Part shown: piece by piece, positions 17,810 to 25,190 of the stretch
Position numbering within the stretch: position 1 is the first letter of the stretch
Layout: each line of letters starts with the position of its first letter
From: Chloroflexota bacterium
GTDB taxonomy: Bacteria > Chloroflexota > Anaerolineae > Promineifilales > Promineifilaceae
NCBI GenBank assembly: GCA_014584575.1
Contig: JACTMP010000073.1
Coordinates: forward strand, 1 to 64,000
Length of the DNA: 64,000 nt
Direction of reading: 5' to 3'
Translations under genes and position numbers: made by a program
Notes under the pieces: model-generated
Databases searched by the model: none
What the model saw: only the letters and a program-made list of their open reading frames with translations
What the model was told of the DNA's origin: nothing

Positions 17810-17871
17810 GGGCGAGGCAGTTGGGAAAACAGTGGTATCATCAGACAAGTTCAATCCCAACTGCCTCGCCC
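17810..17871. repeat. 17-bp perfect inverted repeat
   Basis: GGGCGAGGCAGTTGGGA (17810-17826) and its reverse complement (17855-17871) flank 28 bases. They lie in the 297-base gap between divergent genes (TerB-like and beta-helix protein). It may be a regulatory hairpin or a small mobile-element relic. Nothing else is seen in the gap. Confidence 0.65.
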
Positions 17872-17983
17872 CTGCCCACCCCCTGTACCTTTTTCCTACC
17901 CCTTTCTATCGCCATATCCTTTATAGTGCGCGTGAAGCAAGCGTGAAGAAGTGGTTTGTAACTTACGGGCCTGCCAGTGAGTT

Positions 17984-19792
17984 ATGAACGAGAAGGAGTG
18001 CGGAATTATTAACAAGATCAATCGTATCCTCATCAGTTGCCTGGTCACGGCCGTCTCCCTGCTCTATTTCCTGGATATGATGGCCGCTCCCGCCGGGCCG
18101 CAAGCCACCGTCCGGTATGTGCGCGTGGACGGGGCCGACGCCGGGAACGACTGCGCCAGCGCCACGACTCCCTGTGCCACTATCCAACGCGCCGCAGACG
18201 TGGCCGCCCCCGGCGATGAAGTTTGGGTGGCCGAAGGTAGTTACGTCGGCGTGCAGGTGCGGGCGGCCATTACCCAACATCTCTACATCAGCCAATCTAT
18301 AAACATTCGCGGCGGTTATCTGGCCGATTTTAGCACCCCACCCGACCCCATATTGCACCCCACCGTGCTCGATGCCACGGGATTGGGGCGGGTGATGGTG
18401 GTTGCGGGCAACACACACCTCACGCTGAATGGGTTGCAATTGGTCAATGGGCAGGCCGGTTCGCAAAATGGTGGCGGCCTCTACGCCACCCAGTCGCATG
18501 TAACCCTGCGTGATGTCACGTTCAGCAGCAACCAGGCGGAGTTTGGCGGCGGTCTCTATTTTGTGCAGGGGCAGTTAACGATTGAGAACAGCCATTTTAC
18601 CCAGAATACAGCCAGATTAGGGGGTGGGGCAGCGCGGTTATATGGCGACACGGCCGTACTCAACCGCAACACCTTCAGCCATAACACCGCCGGGTTGCAC
18701 GGCGGTGCGCTCTACCTCACCACCGGGCAGACCACCTTGCAGCATAATCAATTCCTCAGCAACAGCGTCACCGACTCCGACCAGGGGTGGGGCGGTGGCC
18801 TACACCTGAGCAACGGCCAGGCGACGCTCATCGGCAATCTGTTTCAGGATAATCAGGCGCATACCGGCGGTGGACTGCGCCTGTTCCAAAGCCAGGCCAC
18901 GCTAGAGGCCAATTTGTTCCTGGCAAATCAGGCCACCAGTGGCGGCGGCCTGAGCCTGGAAGGTGACAACACCGCCACTTTTGTTAATACGGTTTTGTTG
19001 GACAACACGGCCGTTACCGCCGCCGCCCTTAATCTGGTGAACACCCAGGCCACTTTGCAGCACACCACTTTTGCCGGTAATAGCGATGGGATGGTGGTCA
19101 GCAGTGGGCAAGTTGAACTGGTGAATACCATTGTCGCCAGCCAGACAACCGGCGTGGTAAACAGCGGCGGGTTGGTGACACTGACGGCTACGCTGTGGGA
19201 TACGGTGGTGCAACCCGTCGTAGGCGTGGCGATGCAAAGTGGTGGGCTGACGGGCACGGCCGCTTTTGCGGCGGATGGGTATCACCTCACGGCCGTGTCC
19301 GACGCGATTGATAATGGCATAGACGCGGGCGTGACAAACGATGTGGACGGGCTGCCACGCCCCATTGGCGGCGGTTTTGACCTGGGCGCGGTGGAATGGC
19401 GTGATGTGGCCGCCCGCAAAATGGTGCAACCGGCCATTGCCGCGCCGGGTGATGTGGTGACGTACACCATTGTCCTGGATGCCCCGGCCACGCCGGGCAT
19501 GATGGTTTTGTTAACCGATACGTTGCCAGCAGAAGTGACATTTATTGGTCCGCTGACCTATACGGCAGGCAGCGGTGTTTACAGCAGTGGCATCATCACC
19601 TGGACGGGCACAATTCCCACAGACACGGCCGTGACCCTGACCTGGCCCGTGCAACTGAACGAGGGTTTATTGCCGGGGACACCGGTGGCGAATACGGCCG
19701 TGATACAAACACCCAACGGCATTGCCCCCAGCACAACGGCCGTTGTCACCGTGCCCGCCAAAGTGTACTTGCCGCTTGTTTTACGGCCGTAA
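17984..19792 (+). CDS. Secreted right-handed beta-helix protein with DUF11-type domain and YLP tail
   Basis: 602 residues. A signal-anchor (about residues 11-34) leads into VRVDGADAGNDCASATTPCATIQRAADVA, the common start of parallel beta-helix surface proteins. Repeats such as GGGLYATQSHVTLRDVTFSSNQA and GGGLHLSNGQATLIGNLFQDNQA then stack to about residue 400. DxGVTNDVDGLPRP and GGFDLGAVEW mark the end of the helix. A DUF11-like beta-sandwich (VTYTIVLDAPAT and LTDTLPAEV) follows. The protein ends KVYLPLVLRP. It is probably displayed on the cell surface or secreted. It sits upstream of the LPATG protein and sortase. Confidence 0.82.
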   Translation: MNEKECGIINKINRILISCLVTAVSLLYFLDMMAAPAGPQATVRYVRVDGADAGNDCASATTPCATIQRAADVAAPGDEVWVAEGSYVGVQVRAAITQHLYISQSINIRGGYLADFSTPPDPILHPTVLDATGLGRVMVVAGNTHLTLNGLQLVNGQAGSQNGGGLYATQSHVTLRDVTFSSNQAEFGGGLYFVQGQLTIENSHFTQNTARLGGGAARLYGDTAVLNRNTFSHNTAGLHGGALYLTTGQTTLQHNQFLSNSVTDSDQGWGGGLHLSNGQATLIGNLFQDNQAHTGGGLRLFQSQATLEANLFLANQATSGGGLSLEGDNTATFVNTVLLDNTAVTAAALNLVNTQATLQHTTFAGNSDGMVVSSGQVELVNTIVASQTTGVVNSGGLVTLTATLWDTVVQPVVGVAMQSGGLTGTAAFAADGYHLTAVSDAIDNGIDAGVTNDVDGLPRPIGGGFDLGAVEWRDVAARKMVQPAIAAPGDVVTYTIVLDAPATPGMMVLLTDTLPAEVTFIGPLTYTAGSGVYSSGIITWTGTIPTDTAVTLTWPVQLNEGLLPGTPVANTAVIQTPNGIAPSTTAVVTVPAKVYLPLVLRP

Positions 19793-19795
19793 AAA

Positions 19796-19847
19796 GTTCG
19801 TAGTAACGACTTTAGTCGTTTGCACCGCTAAAGCAGTTACTACGAAC
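19796..19847. repeat. GTTCGTAGTAACGAC inverted repeat
   Basis: GTTCGTAGTAACGACTTTAG is answered imperfectly by CTAAAGCAGTTACTACGAAC, forming a hairpin in the gap between two surface-protein genes, 16 bases before the next start codon. Confidence 0.7.
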
Positions 19848-19863
19848 CCAAAGAGAGTAAATT

Positions 19864-21036
19864 ATGAATCAGTCATACCGAGGAATCATCCGTTTGAGTT
19901 TTGGATTGGCGCTGGCGCTGGTGGCATTGGCGGCCTTGTTTGCTGCTCTGACCCCGGCCAGGGCGCAGCAGACAGAGATTTTTGTGGATAAACAATTGGG
20001 CCGGGACAACCCGGTGGTTTATGTGGGCGAATATCTCACCTTCACCATTCAAATTGAGAACCGGACAAACTTTACTGTGACCACGCTGCCCCTGTCCGAT
20101 ACCTTCAATACAGGTGTGCTGGCTTTTGTGGATGCCACGCCGATGCCGGATAGTGTGGACGCGGGCAACGGCCGTCTTGATTGGAACGATCTGACCACGA
20201 CCTTTGGCGATCTACCACCGGGCGCGACGGTGTGGGTGGTGGTTGGGTTTATCGCCGAGCATCCCGCTCCGGCAGTGGTGAACCGGGCGGAAGTGCATGA
20301 CGCCGTCAGCAGCGGCGGGCAGATTGGTGGTGGTGCCAGCGACAGCAACGAAGGCTCTTCCATTGGCGGCAGTACGCCGGTGGACAAGGAGATGGTGAAC
20401 AATGTCACACCGGAGGTGGGGCAGCCGCTCACTTTCACCATTCGCATCACCAACAGCGGCTACGCCACCCTGACCGTTGTGCCCTTGTTTGAAGATTACG
20501 ACCCGGAATTTTTGCAATTTAGCTTTGCCGTGCCGCAGCCAGACAGCGTGGACGAGGTAGCCGGGCAGCTTAATTGGAGCGACCTGACCACCTGGTTTGG
20601 CGATGTGGGGCCGTTTAGCAGTATTCAGATCACGGCCGTGTTCACCGCCCTGGCCCCCATTGCCCTGACTACCAACAGTGCCAGCGTCTCCGGTTCCAGC
20701 GATTGGTACGGCAATGATCTGGATGGCGGCGCGGATCAGGTGCCGATCACCATCGTCGGGCCGGGGCAGCAGGCGACGACCACGCCAACGGCAACGGCGA
20801 CCACAGCGGCCACGCAGACGCCGGTTGCCGAGGCCACCAGTACACCGGCAAGTGCCACGAGCACGGCCGTTGCCGCCACTGCCACCCCAGAAGCTACAGC
20901 CACTCTTGTTCGTGCCGAAACATTGCCCGCCACCGGCATCCCGCCCACACGCGGCGGCCCACCCTGGGCGCTGCTGGCGCTGGCGGCCGCACTGCCCGTG
21001 GCCGGTTGGTGGCTGCTGCGCCGCAAACGTTCGTAG
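19864..21036 (+). CDS. Sortase-anchored surface protein with two DUF11-like domains and LPATG signal
   Basis: 390 residues. A signal peptide (residues about 1-35, ending ARAQQ) is followed by two beta-sandwich repeats of the DUF11 kind (TFTIQIENRTNFTVTTLPLSD and TFTIRITNSGYATLTVVPL, each ending near LPDSVD or QPDSVD). A Thr/Ala/Pro-rich wall-spanning stretch leads to LPATG at 354-358, then a hydrophobic helix and RRKR, the full cell-wall sorting signal. The sortase gene lies 48 bases downstream, so this is probably its dedicated substrate. The stretch is typical of proteins that project from a thick wall. Confidence 0.88.
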   Translation: MNQSYRGIIRLSFGLALALVALAALFAALTPARAQQTEIFVDKQLGRDNPVVYVGEYLTFTIQIENRTNFTVTTLPLSDTFNTGVLAFVDATPMPDSVDAGNGRLDWNDLTTTFGDLPPGATVWVVVGFIAEHPAPAVVNRAEVHDAVSSGGQIGGGASDSNEGSSIGGSTPVDKEMVNNVTPEVGQPLTFTIRITNSGYATLTVVPLFEDYDPEFLQFSFAVPQPDSVDEVAGQLNWSDLTTWFGDVGPFSSIQITAVFTALAPIALTTNSASVSGSSDWYGNDLDGGADQVPITIVGPGQQATTTPTATATTAATQTPVAEATSTPASATSTAVAATATPEATATLVRAETLPATGIPPTRGGPPWALLALAAALPVAGWWLLRRKRS

Positions 21037-21042
21037 ACAGTA

Positions 21043-21073
21043 GACATCCGATTTTTTCAAAAAATCGGATGTC
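21043..21073 (+). terminator. GACATCCGATTTTTT hairpin between the LPATG gene and the sortase gene
   Basis: GACATCCGATTTTTT pairs with AAAAAATCGGATGTC seven bases after the LPATG gene stop. The same word hairpin occurs at 61170-61200. It may attenuate read-through into the sortase gene; there is no long T-tract beyond the stem. Confidence 0.5.
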
Positions 21074-21084
21074 TTGCATGTGTT

Positions 21085-21900
21085 ATGTCCAACTACTGGC
21101 TGCCGGTTTTGGCCGCATTTGGGTGGGGGATGGCGCTGGCGTATGGGCTGGAAGCACTCTTGCGCCTGCGCACCAGGGGCAAACGGCCGTGGGCCTTCCT
21201 TTGTTTGGCGCTGGCCTGTGTTGCTGTGGCACACTTAATCGGAAATTATGAATTAGGAATTAGGAATTATGAGGAAGAGGGGATCACGCCTGACGCCTCA
21301 CACATCGCGGAAACCGTTGCACCGGCCACGCTGCCACCGCCCATCAGGAATTATGAATCAGGAATTAGGAATGATGAAGGAGGGGAGGTCACGTATCACG
21401 CATCACGCATCACGGATTCCGTCTCACTGCTGACTGCTCACCACTCACTGCCCATTCCTTCTCGTCTACACATCCCCACCCTTAAAATCAACCGGCCCAT
21501 TGTAACTGTACCGCTGGTGGATGGGGCGTGGGATGTGGCGAATTTGGGCGGGGACGTGGGGCTGTTGGCAACCACCGGGCAGCATCCGGAGGATGGTCTG
21601 GCGATGGTGTTGGCGGGGCACATGACGTTTGCCGACGGCCGTCTGCTGGAAACGGGCGCTTTTGCCGAATTGCAATACGCCACGTATGGAACAAGAATTG
21701 TGGTGGAGATGGGGGGAGGGGAGACGGCCGTGTACCAGGTGCGTGAAATTCGCCGCATTGCCCCCGACGACGTGGACGCCCTCTACCTGGCCGATGGTGA
21801 CAGCATCCTGCTCATTACCTGCACGGACTGGAACGACAGCACTGGCCTCTATGCCAACCGCCTGCTCGTCCGCGCTATCCGCGCACGAGTCGCAAAATAA
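21085..21900 (+). CDS. Sortase (class D/E-like transpeptidase)
   Basis: 271 residues. Two N-terminal hydrophobic segments (about 4-27 and 35-53) anchor it. The catalytic domain starts near IPSRLHIPTLKINRPI and has His179 (LAGHMTF), Cys246 (LLITCTDW) and Arg259 (YANRLLVRA), the sortase triad. It cuts LPxTG-type signals and transfers the protein to an amino acceptor. The LPATG protein directly upstream is the likely substrate. The linker at residues 53-110 is odd: it is built from repeated words (IRNYE, GIRN and THASR-type) encoded by intergenic-type repeats, so it looks like an in-frame repeat invasion. Confidence 0.9.
   Translation: MSNYWLPVLAAFGWGMALAYGLEALLRLRTRGKRPWAFLCLALACVAVAHLIGNYELGIRNYEEEGITPDASHIAETVAPATLPPPIRNYESGIRNDEGGEVTYHASRITDSVSLLTAHHSLPIPSRLHIPTLKINRPIVTVPLVDGAWDVANLGGDVGLLATTGQHPEDGLAMVLAGHMTFADGRLLETGAFAELQYATYGTRIVVEMGGGETAVYQVREIRRIAPDDVDALYLADGDSILLITCTDWNDSTGLYANRLLVRAIRARVAK
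21240..21420. repeat. Intergenic-type word repeats inside the sortase coding region
   Basis: GGAATTATGAATTAGGAATTAGGAATT-type words occur twice (about 21240-21270 and 21350-21372), and TCACGCATCACG-type words occur at 21390-21415. All stay in frame within the membrane-to-catalytic linker of the sortase. Confidence 0.65.
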
Positions 21901-21928
21901 GGGTGCAGATTAACTACCTTGAAACTCC

Positions 21929-22354
21929 TTATGCTGGTGGATGCCAGCCTACCTGCACCCACCGGCGTCGTGTGCGCACGATGTTCTCATGGTTCAGTTT
22001 CAGGGCAACAGCCGTTGCCCGACCAGTCGGCGTCAATCCCTTAATACGGATGCCATTTTCTTCCCAGCTAAAATGTTCTGTCCAGATTTGCACCCTCGGA
22101 TTAAACAATGGGACTTCCTCACCTGTCAGGGGATCGATGGCGTTAGTTTTATCACCCTTATATTCATTACATGGGCGGCAAGACAACCATAGATTATTTT
22201 CGTCTGATGCGCCGCCAGCAGATTTGGGGATGATATGCTCAATGGTCAGACGCATCCCAATTAAGATGGCCTGTGTCTGGCAGTAGCCACACCGTTCTTG
22301 GGCTGCCTTTTCAATCTTTTGGCGTAAACGCACGGGGATTTTTGGAGAACTCAC
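21929..22354 (-). CDS. HNH endonuclease
   Basis: 141 residues. The zinc-ribbon type HNH fold is complete: CGYC (22-25), TIEHIIPKS with His40, ENNLWLSCRPCNEYKG with Asn54, Cys59, Cys62 and Lys66. Such small HNH proteins cut DNA and occur in mobile elements, defence and toxin-like pairs. It overlaps the upstream RHH-like gene by four bases (ATGA-type overlap), so the two are co-translated. No intron or intein is evident. The target is unknown. Confidence 0.88.
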   Translation of the reverse strand: MSSPKIPVRLRQKIEKAAQERCGYCQTQAILIGMRLTIEHIIPKSAGGASDENNLWLSCRPCNEYKGDKTNAIDPLTGEEVPLFNPRVQIWTEHFSWEENGIRIKGLTPTGRATAVALKLNHENIVRTRRRWVQVGWHPPA

Positions 22355-22776
22355 GGCCGTTGCAAAACAGAGGGATCGGACATATCGTAACCACGACTTT
22401 GCAACAAAACGGCCGCGTGGGCCCGCCGCAAAACGATTTCCTGATATTCTCGGAGCAAAGATTCTCGGTTCACCGTTTCTTCTGGCGTTAACGGCCGTTC
22501 CTCCTGCAGATCACGCAACCGATCCATTTCGGCCAATTGTTCGTTCGTAGGAACACTCCGTGCGATAGCCCACAACGCGGTATCCGAAAGCTGCTCCATT
22601 GCCTGCAATTCAGCCTTTAGCAACGTGGGCAAGTCATCTTCAACGGGTATAGGCGAGGGTATCTGGCGAGACAGGGTTTGTTGCACGTAATCATCTACCG
22701 AACGATGTTCTGCATCTGCCTGACGTTTCAGTTGGCGATAGAGATTTTCGGGTAAGGTCACAGTATACAAAGTCAT
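22351..22776 (-). CDS. Small RHH-like protein paired with the HNH gene
   Basis: 141 residues from the ATG at 22776, preceded by GATGAGG. The N-terminus TLYTVTLPENLYRQLKRQADAEHRSVDDYVQQTL has the strand-helix-helix look of ribbon-helix-helix or antitoxin proteins. The rest is a charged helical region with ALWAIARSVPTNEQLAEMDRL. It may bind the operon DNA and the HNH enzyme, but this is inferred from layout only. Confidence 0.7.
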   Translation of the reverse strand: MTLYTVTLPENLYRQLKRQADAEHRSVDDYVQQTLSRQIPSPIPVEDDLPTLLKAELQAMEQLSDTALWAIARSVPTNEQLAEMDRLRDLQEERPLTPEETVNRESLLREYQEIVLRRAHAAVLLQSRGYDMSDPSVLQRP

Positions 22777-22890
22777 AAATGCCTCATCACCATTCACTTT
22801 AGCTACCTATCTTGGGTGCAAGTTTAGCACAAAACCAGCCTCATTTTGAACAATCACGGCCGTTACGCTATATTTTCGTCATCCCTGTTC

Positions 22891-22937
22891 GTAGTAGGCG
22901 ATTTATCGCCGTGATAGGGCGATAAATCGCCTACTAC
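22891..22937. repeat. 20-bp perfect hairpin GTAGTAGGCGATTTATCGCC
   Basis: Arms 22891-22910 and 22918-22937 are perfectly complementary with a seven-base loop. It lies 23 bases upstream of the aminotransferase start and 114 bases from the divergent RHH-like gene. It is GC/AT mixed with no T-tract, so it is more like a mobile palindromic repeat than a terminator. Confidence 0.8.
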
Positions 22938-22960
22938 TAACACAATGATGGAGGAAAATC

Positions 22961-24304
22961 ATGATGGATCTCACCGGTTTGCTCGAACAAGACCGCGAAC
23001 ACCTGCTACACCCGCTCCACCACCCCAACAGCCATGCCACCCCGCTGATTGTGGAATCAGGCGAGGGGATATATTTGCATACGGTAGACGGCCGTACCCT
23101 GATTGACGGCCTCTCCGCGTTGTGGAATGTGTTGGTGGGGTACGGCCGTAGCGAACTCGCCGCTGCCGCCCAACAGCAAATGAGCCAGCTTGCTTACTGC
23201 TCCAACTATGCCGGGCTGGCGAACCGGCCAGTGATTGAACTGGCCGAACGGCTGGCCGGATACGCTTACCCCACCCTCAACTACACCTACTTCACCTCCG
23301 GCGGCGCGGAGGCTAACGAGAGCGCGTTCAAAACCGCTCGCTATTATTGGAAGCGGCTGGGCAAACCGGATAAGGTCAAAATTATCGCCCGGCAAGATGC
23401 CTATCATGGTGTGACGCTGGCGGCGATGAGCGCCACGGGCATTGCTCCGTATTGGCCGATGTTTGAGCCACGTGTGCCCGGATTTTTGCATATTGTCGCC
23501 CCCTACCCGTACCGCTTTGCGGGGGAGGTGCAGCCGGGCGAATCAATTGGCGAAGCGGCGGCGCGGGCGTTGGAAGAAGCCATTTTGCGCGAAGGACCGG
23601 AGACGGTGGCTGCCTTTATTGCCGAACCGGTGCAGGGGGCGGGCGGCGTGATTGTGCCGCCGCATGATTATTTCCCGCGTATCCGCCAGATTTGTGACCA
23701 GTACGAGGTGTTGTTCATTGCCGACGAGGTGATTACCGGCTTTGGGCGCACGGGTGAACCATTTGCTCTGAATCGGTATGGGGTGCAGCCGGACATCCTC
23801 TCCTTTGCCAAAGGGATTACCAGCGGCTATTTGCCCTTGGGTGGCATTCAGCTTTCGGATGCCATCAAAGAGGTGATTTTGAGTGCGCCGCCCGCGCAGA
23901 CGTGGATGCACGCCTACACATATTCGGGACATGCTACCTGCTGCGCGGTGGCGTTGGCGAATCTGGACATCATTGAAGGGGAAAAGCTGCCGGAGCGGGC
24001 CGGGCAGATGGGGGCGCGGCTGTTAGCGGGCTTGCTGGCGTTGGCCGATGAGTTTGACTGTATCGGCAATGTGCGTGGCCTGGGCTTGATGTGCGCTGTT
24101 GAATTTGTGGCCGACCGGGAAAGCAAGGCTACCGCTAACCTCGCCGGCCCCATCCTCAAAGCGTGTCTGGAACGCGGCTTGCTAACGCGGGCTAAAGGTG
24201 AAAGCCTGCTGCTGGCCCCGCCGTTGATTATAACGGAGGAAGAGGTGGATACGGTGTTGGGTATTGTGCGGGAGGGGATTTTGTCGGTAATCGGTGAACG
24301 GTGA
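22961..24304 (+). CDS. Class III PLP-dependent aminotransferase (omega-amino acid type)
   Basis: 447 residues. GGAGG lies six bases before the ATG. Fold-type I class III features are clear: FTSGGAEANESAFKTAR (phosphate loop), YHG (148-150), IAEPVQGAGGV, the cofactor Asp255 in IADEVITGFGRTG, and Lys284 in SFAKGITSGYLPLGG, which forms the Schiff base. These enzymes move amino groups from omega-amino acids, amines or taurine-like donors to pyruvate or glyoxylate. The substrate cannot be told. The last codons (SVIGER and stop) are written in the TAATCGGT repeat. Confidence 0.9.
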   Translation: MMDLTGLLEQDREHLLHPLHHPNSHATPLIVESGEGIYLHTVDGRTLIDGLSALWNVLVGYGRSELAAAAQQQMSQLAYCSNYAGLANRPVIELAERLAGYAYPTLNYTYFTSGGAEANESAFKTARYYWKRLGKPDKVKIIARQDAYHGVTLAAMSATGIAPYWPMFEPRVPGFLHIVAPYPYRFAGEVQPGESIGEAAARALEEAILREGPETVAAFIAEPVQGAGGVIVPPHDYFPRIRQICDQYEVLFIADEVITGFGRTGEPFALNRYGVQPDILSFAKGITSGYLPLGGIQLSDAIKEVILSAPPAQTWMHAYTYSGHATCCAVALANLDIIEGEKLPERAGQMGARLLAGLLALADEFDCIGNVRGLGLMCAVEFVADRESKATANLAGPILKACLERGLLTRAKGESLLLAPPLIITEEEVDTVLGIVREGILSVIGER

Positions 24305-24381
24305 ACGGTAATCGGTAAAGCATCAAAGATTACGCAGATTTCGCAGATTAAAGAAAATCTGTGTCATCTGCGTAATCTTTG
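24289..24381. repeat. TAATCGGT repeat plus CAAAGATTACGCAGATT inverted repeat
   Basis: The first part overlaps the aminotransferase stop. The second (24323-24348 against 24356-24381) is a long imperfect hairpin with the same words as the one at 45021-45076, and ends 24 bases before the ThuA-like gene. Confidence 0.75.
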
Positions 24382-24404
24382 ACAAAGAAACGGAAGGAAA
24401 AAAG

Positions 24405-25058
24405 ATGAAAAAAGCACTGATGGTCTGGGGCGGTTGGGATGGGCATGAGCCGGAGAAGTGTGTGCGCTTGTTTGCGCCCTTGTTGGAGGCGGCGGGTTTC
24501 CAGGTGACGATTAGCGATACGCTGGATGTGTATCTGGATGCGCTGTTTTTGGCGGGGCTGGATGTGATTGTGCCCTGCTGGACGATGGGCACAATTACGA
24601 AGGAGCAAGAGAGTGGGCTGCTCACGGCCGTGTCCAACGGCGTCAACATCGCGGGCTGGCATGGGGGCATGGCCGATTCCTTCCGCAACAATACCAATTA
24701 CCAGTGGATGGTGGGGGGGCAGTGGGTGGCCCATCCGGGCGACGTGATTGATTACACGGTGAACATTACCCGGCATGATGATCCCATCACCCAGGGATTA
24801 AGCGACTTTCGGATGTACACGGAGCAGTATTACATGCACGTGGACCCCTCGAATGAGGTGTTGGCGACGACGACGTTTAACACGGAGATTGCCCCCTGGG
24901 TGAATGGCTGTGTGATGCCGGTGGTGTGGAAGCGGATGTGGGGCAACGGCCGTGTCTTTTACTCCTCCCTGGGGCACAAGGCGCACGATTTTGACGTGCC
25001 CGAAGCCCGCGAAATCCAGCGACGCGGCATTTTGTGGGCTGCGGGAGCATCGTTGTGA
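24405..25058 (+). CDS. ThuA-like domain protein
   Basis: 217 residues. The family pattern is visible: KALMVWGGWDGHEP at the start, FAPLLEAAGFQVTIS, GVNIAGWHGGMADSFRNNTNYQWMVGGQWVAHPG in the middle, and GRVFYSSLGHKAHDF near the end. ThuA-like proteins have a class I glutamine-amidotransferase-like fold and are linked to sugar use, possibly in carbohydrate modification; the reaction is not established. No signal peptide is seen, so it is cytoplasmic. Confidence 0.87.
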   Translation: MKKALMVWGGWDGHEPEKCVRLFAPLLEAAGFQVTISDTLDVYLDALFLAGLDVIVPCWTMGTITKEQESGLLTAVSNGVNIAGWHGGMADSFRNNTNYQWMVGGQWVAHPGDVIDYTVNITRHDDPITQGLSDFRMYTEQYYMHVDPSNEVLATTTFNTEIAPWVNGCVMPVVWKRMWGNGRVFYSSLGHKAHDFDVPEAREIQRRGILWAAGASL

Positions 25059-25073
25059 GACACGGCCGTCACT

Positions 25074-25161
25074 TGTCATTCCGACGAGTCTTCGAGGAGG
25101 AATCTTTCATTTAGGCCGAGACGAAAGATTCCTCGTTCCGAAGACTCTTCTCGGAATGACA
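25074..25161. repeat. TGTCATTCCGACGAG inverted repeat
   Basis: An 88-base near-perfect hairpin whose ends read TGTCATTCC and GGAATGACA, with GAGGAATCTTTC paired to GAAAGATTCCTC inside. This type of repeat (TCATTCCGA and GGAATCTT words) is widespread in several phyla. It ends 29 bases before the acyl-CoA ligase start. Confidence 0.8.
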
Positions 25162-25190
25162 GGAAAAATTGATAGTAAAAAGAGGCAGGT

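Noticed and set aside
20212..21234. Long minus-strand reading frame opposite the LPATG gene
   Set aside because: It is antisense to a well-supported gene with signal peptide and sorting signal, has no family motif and is Gly/Arg/His-rich as shadows of GC-rich genes are.
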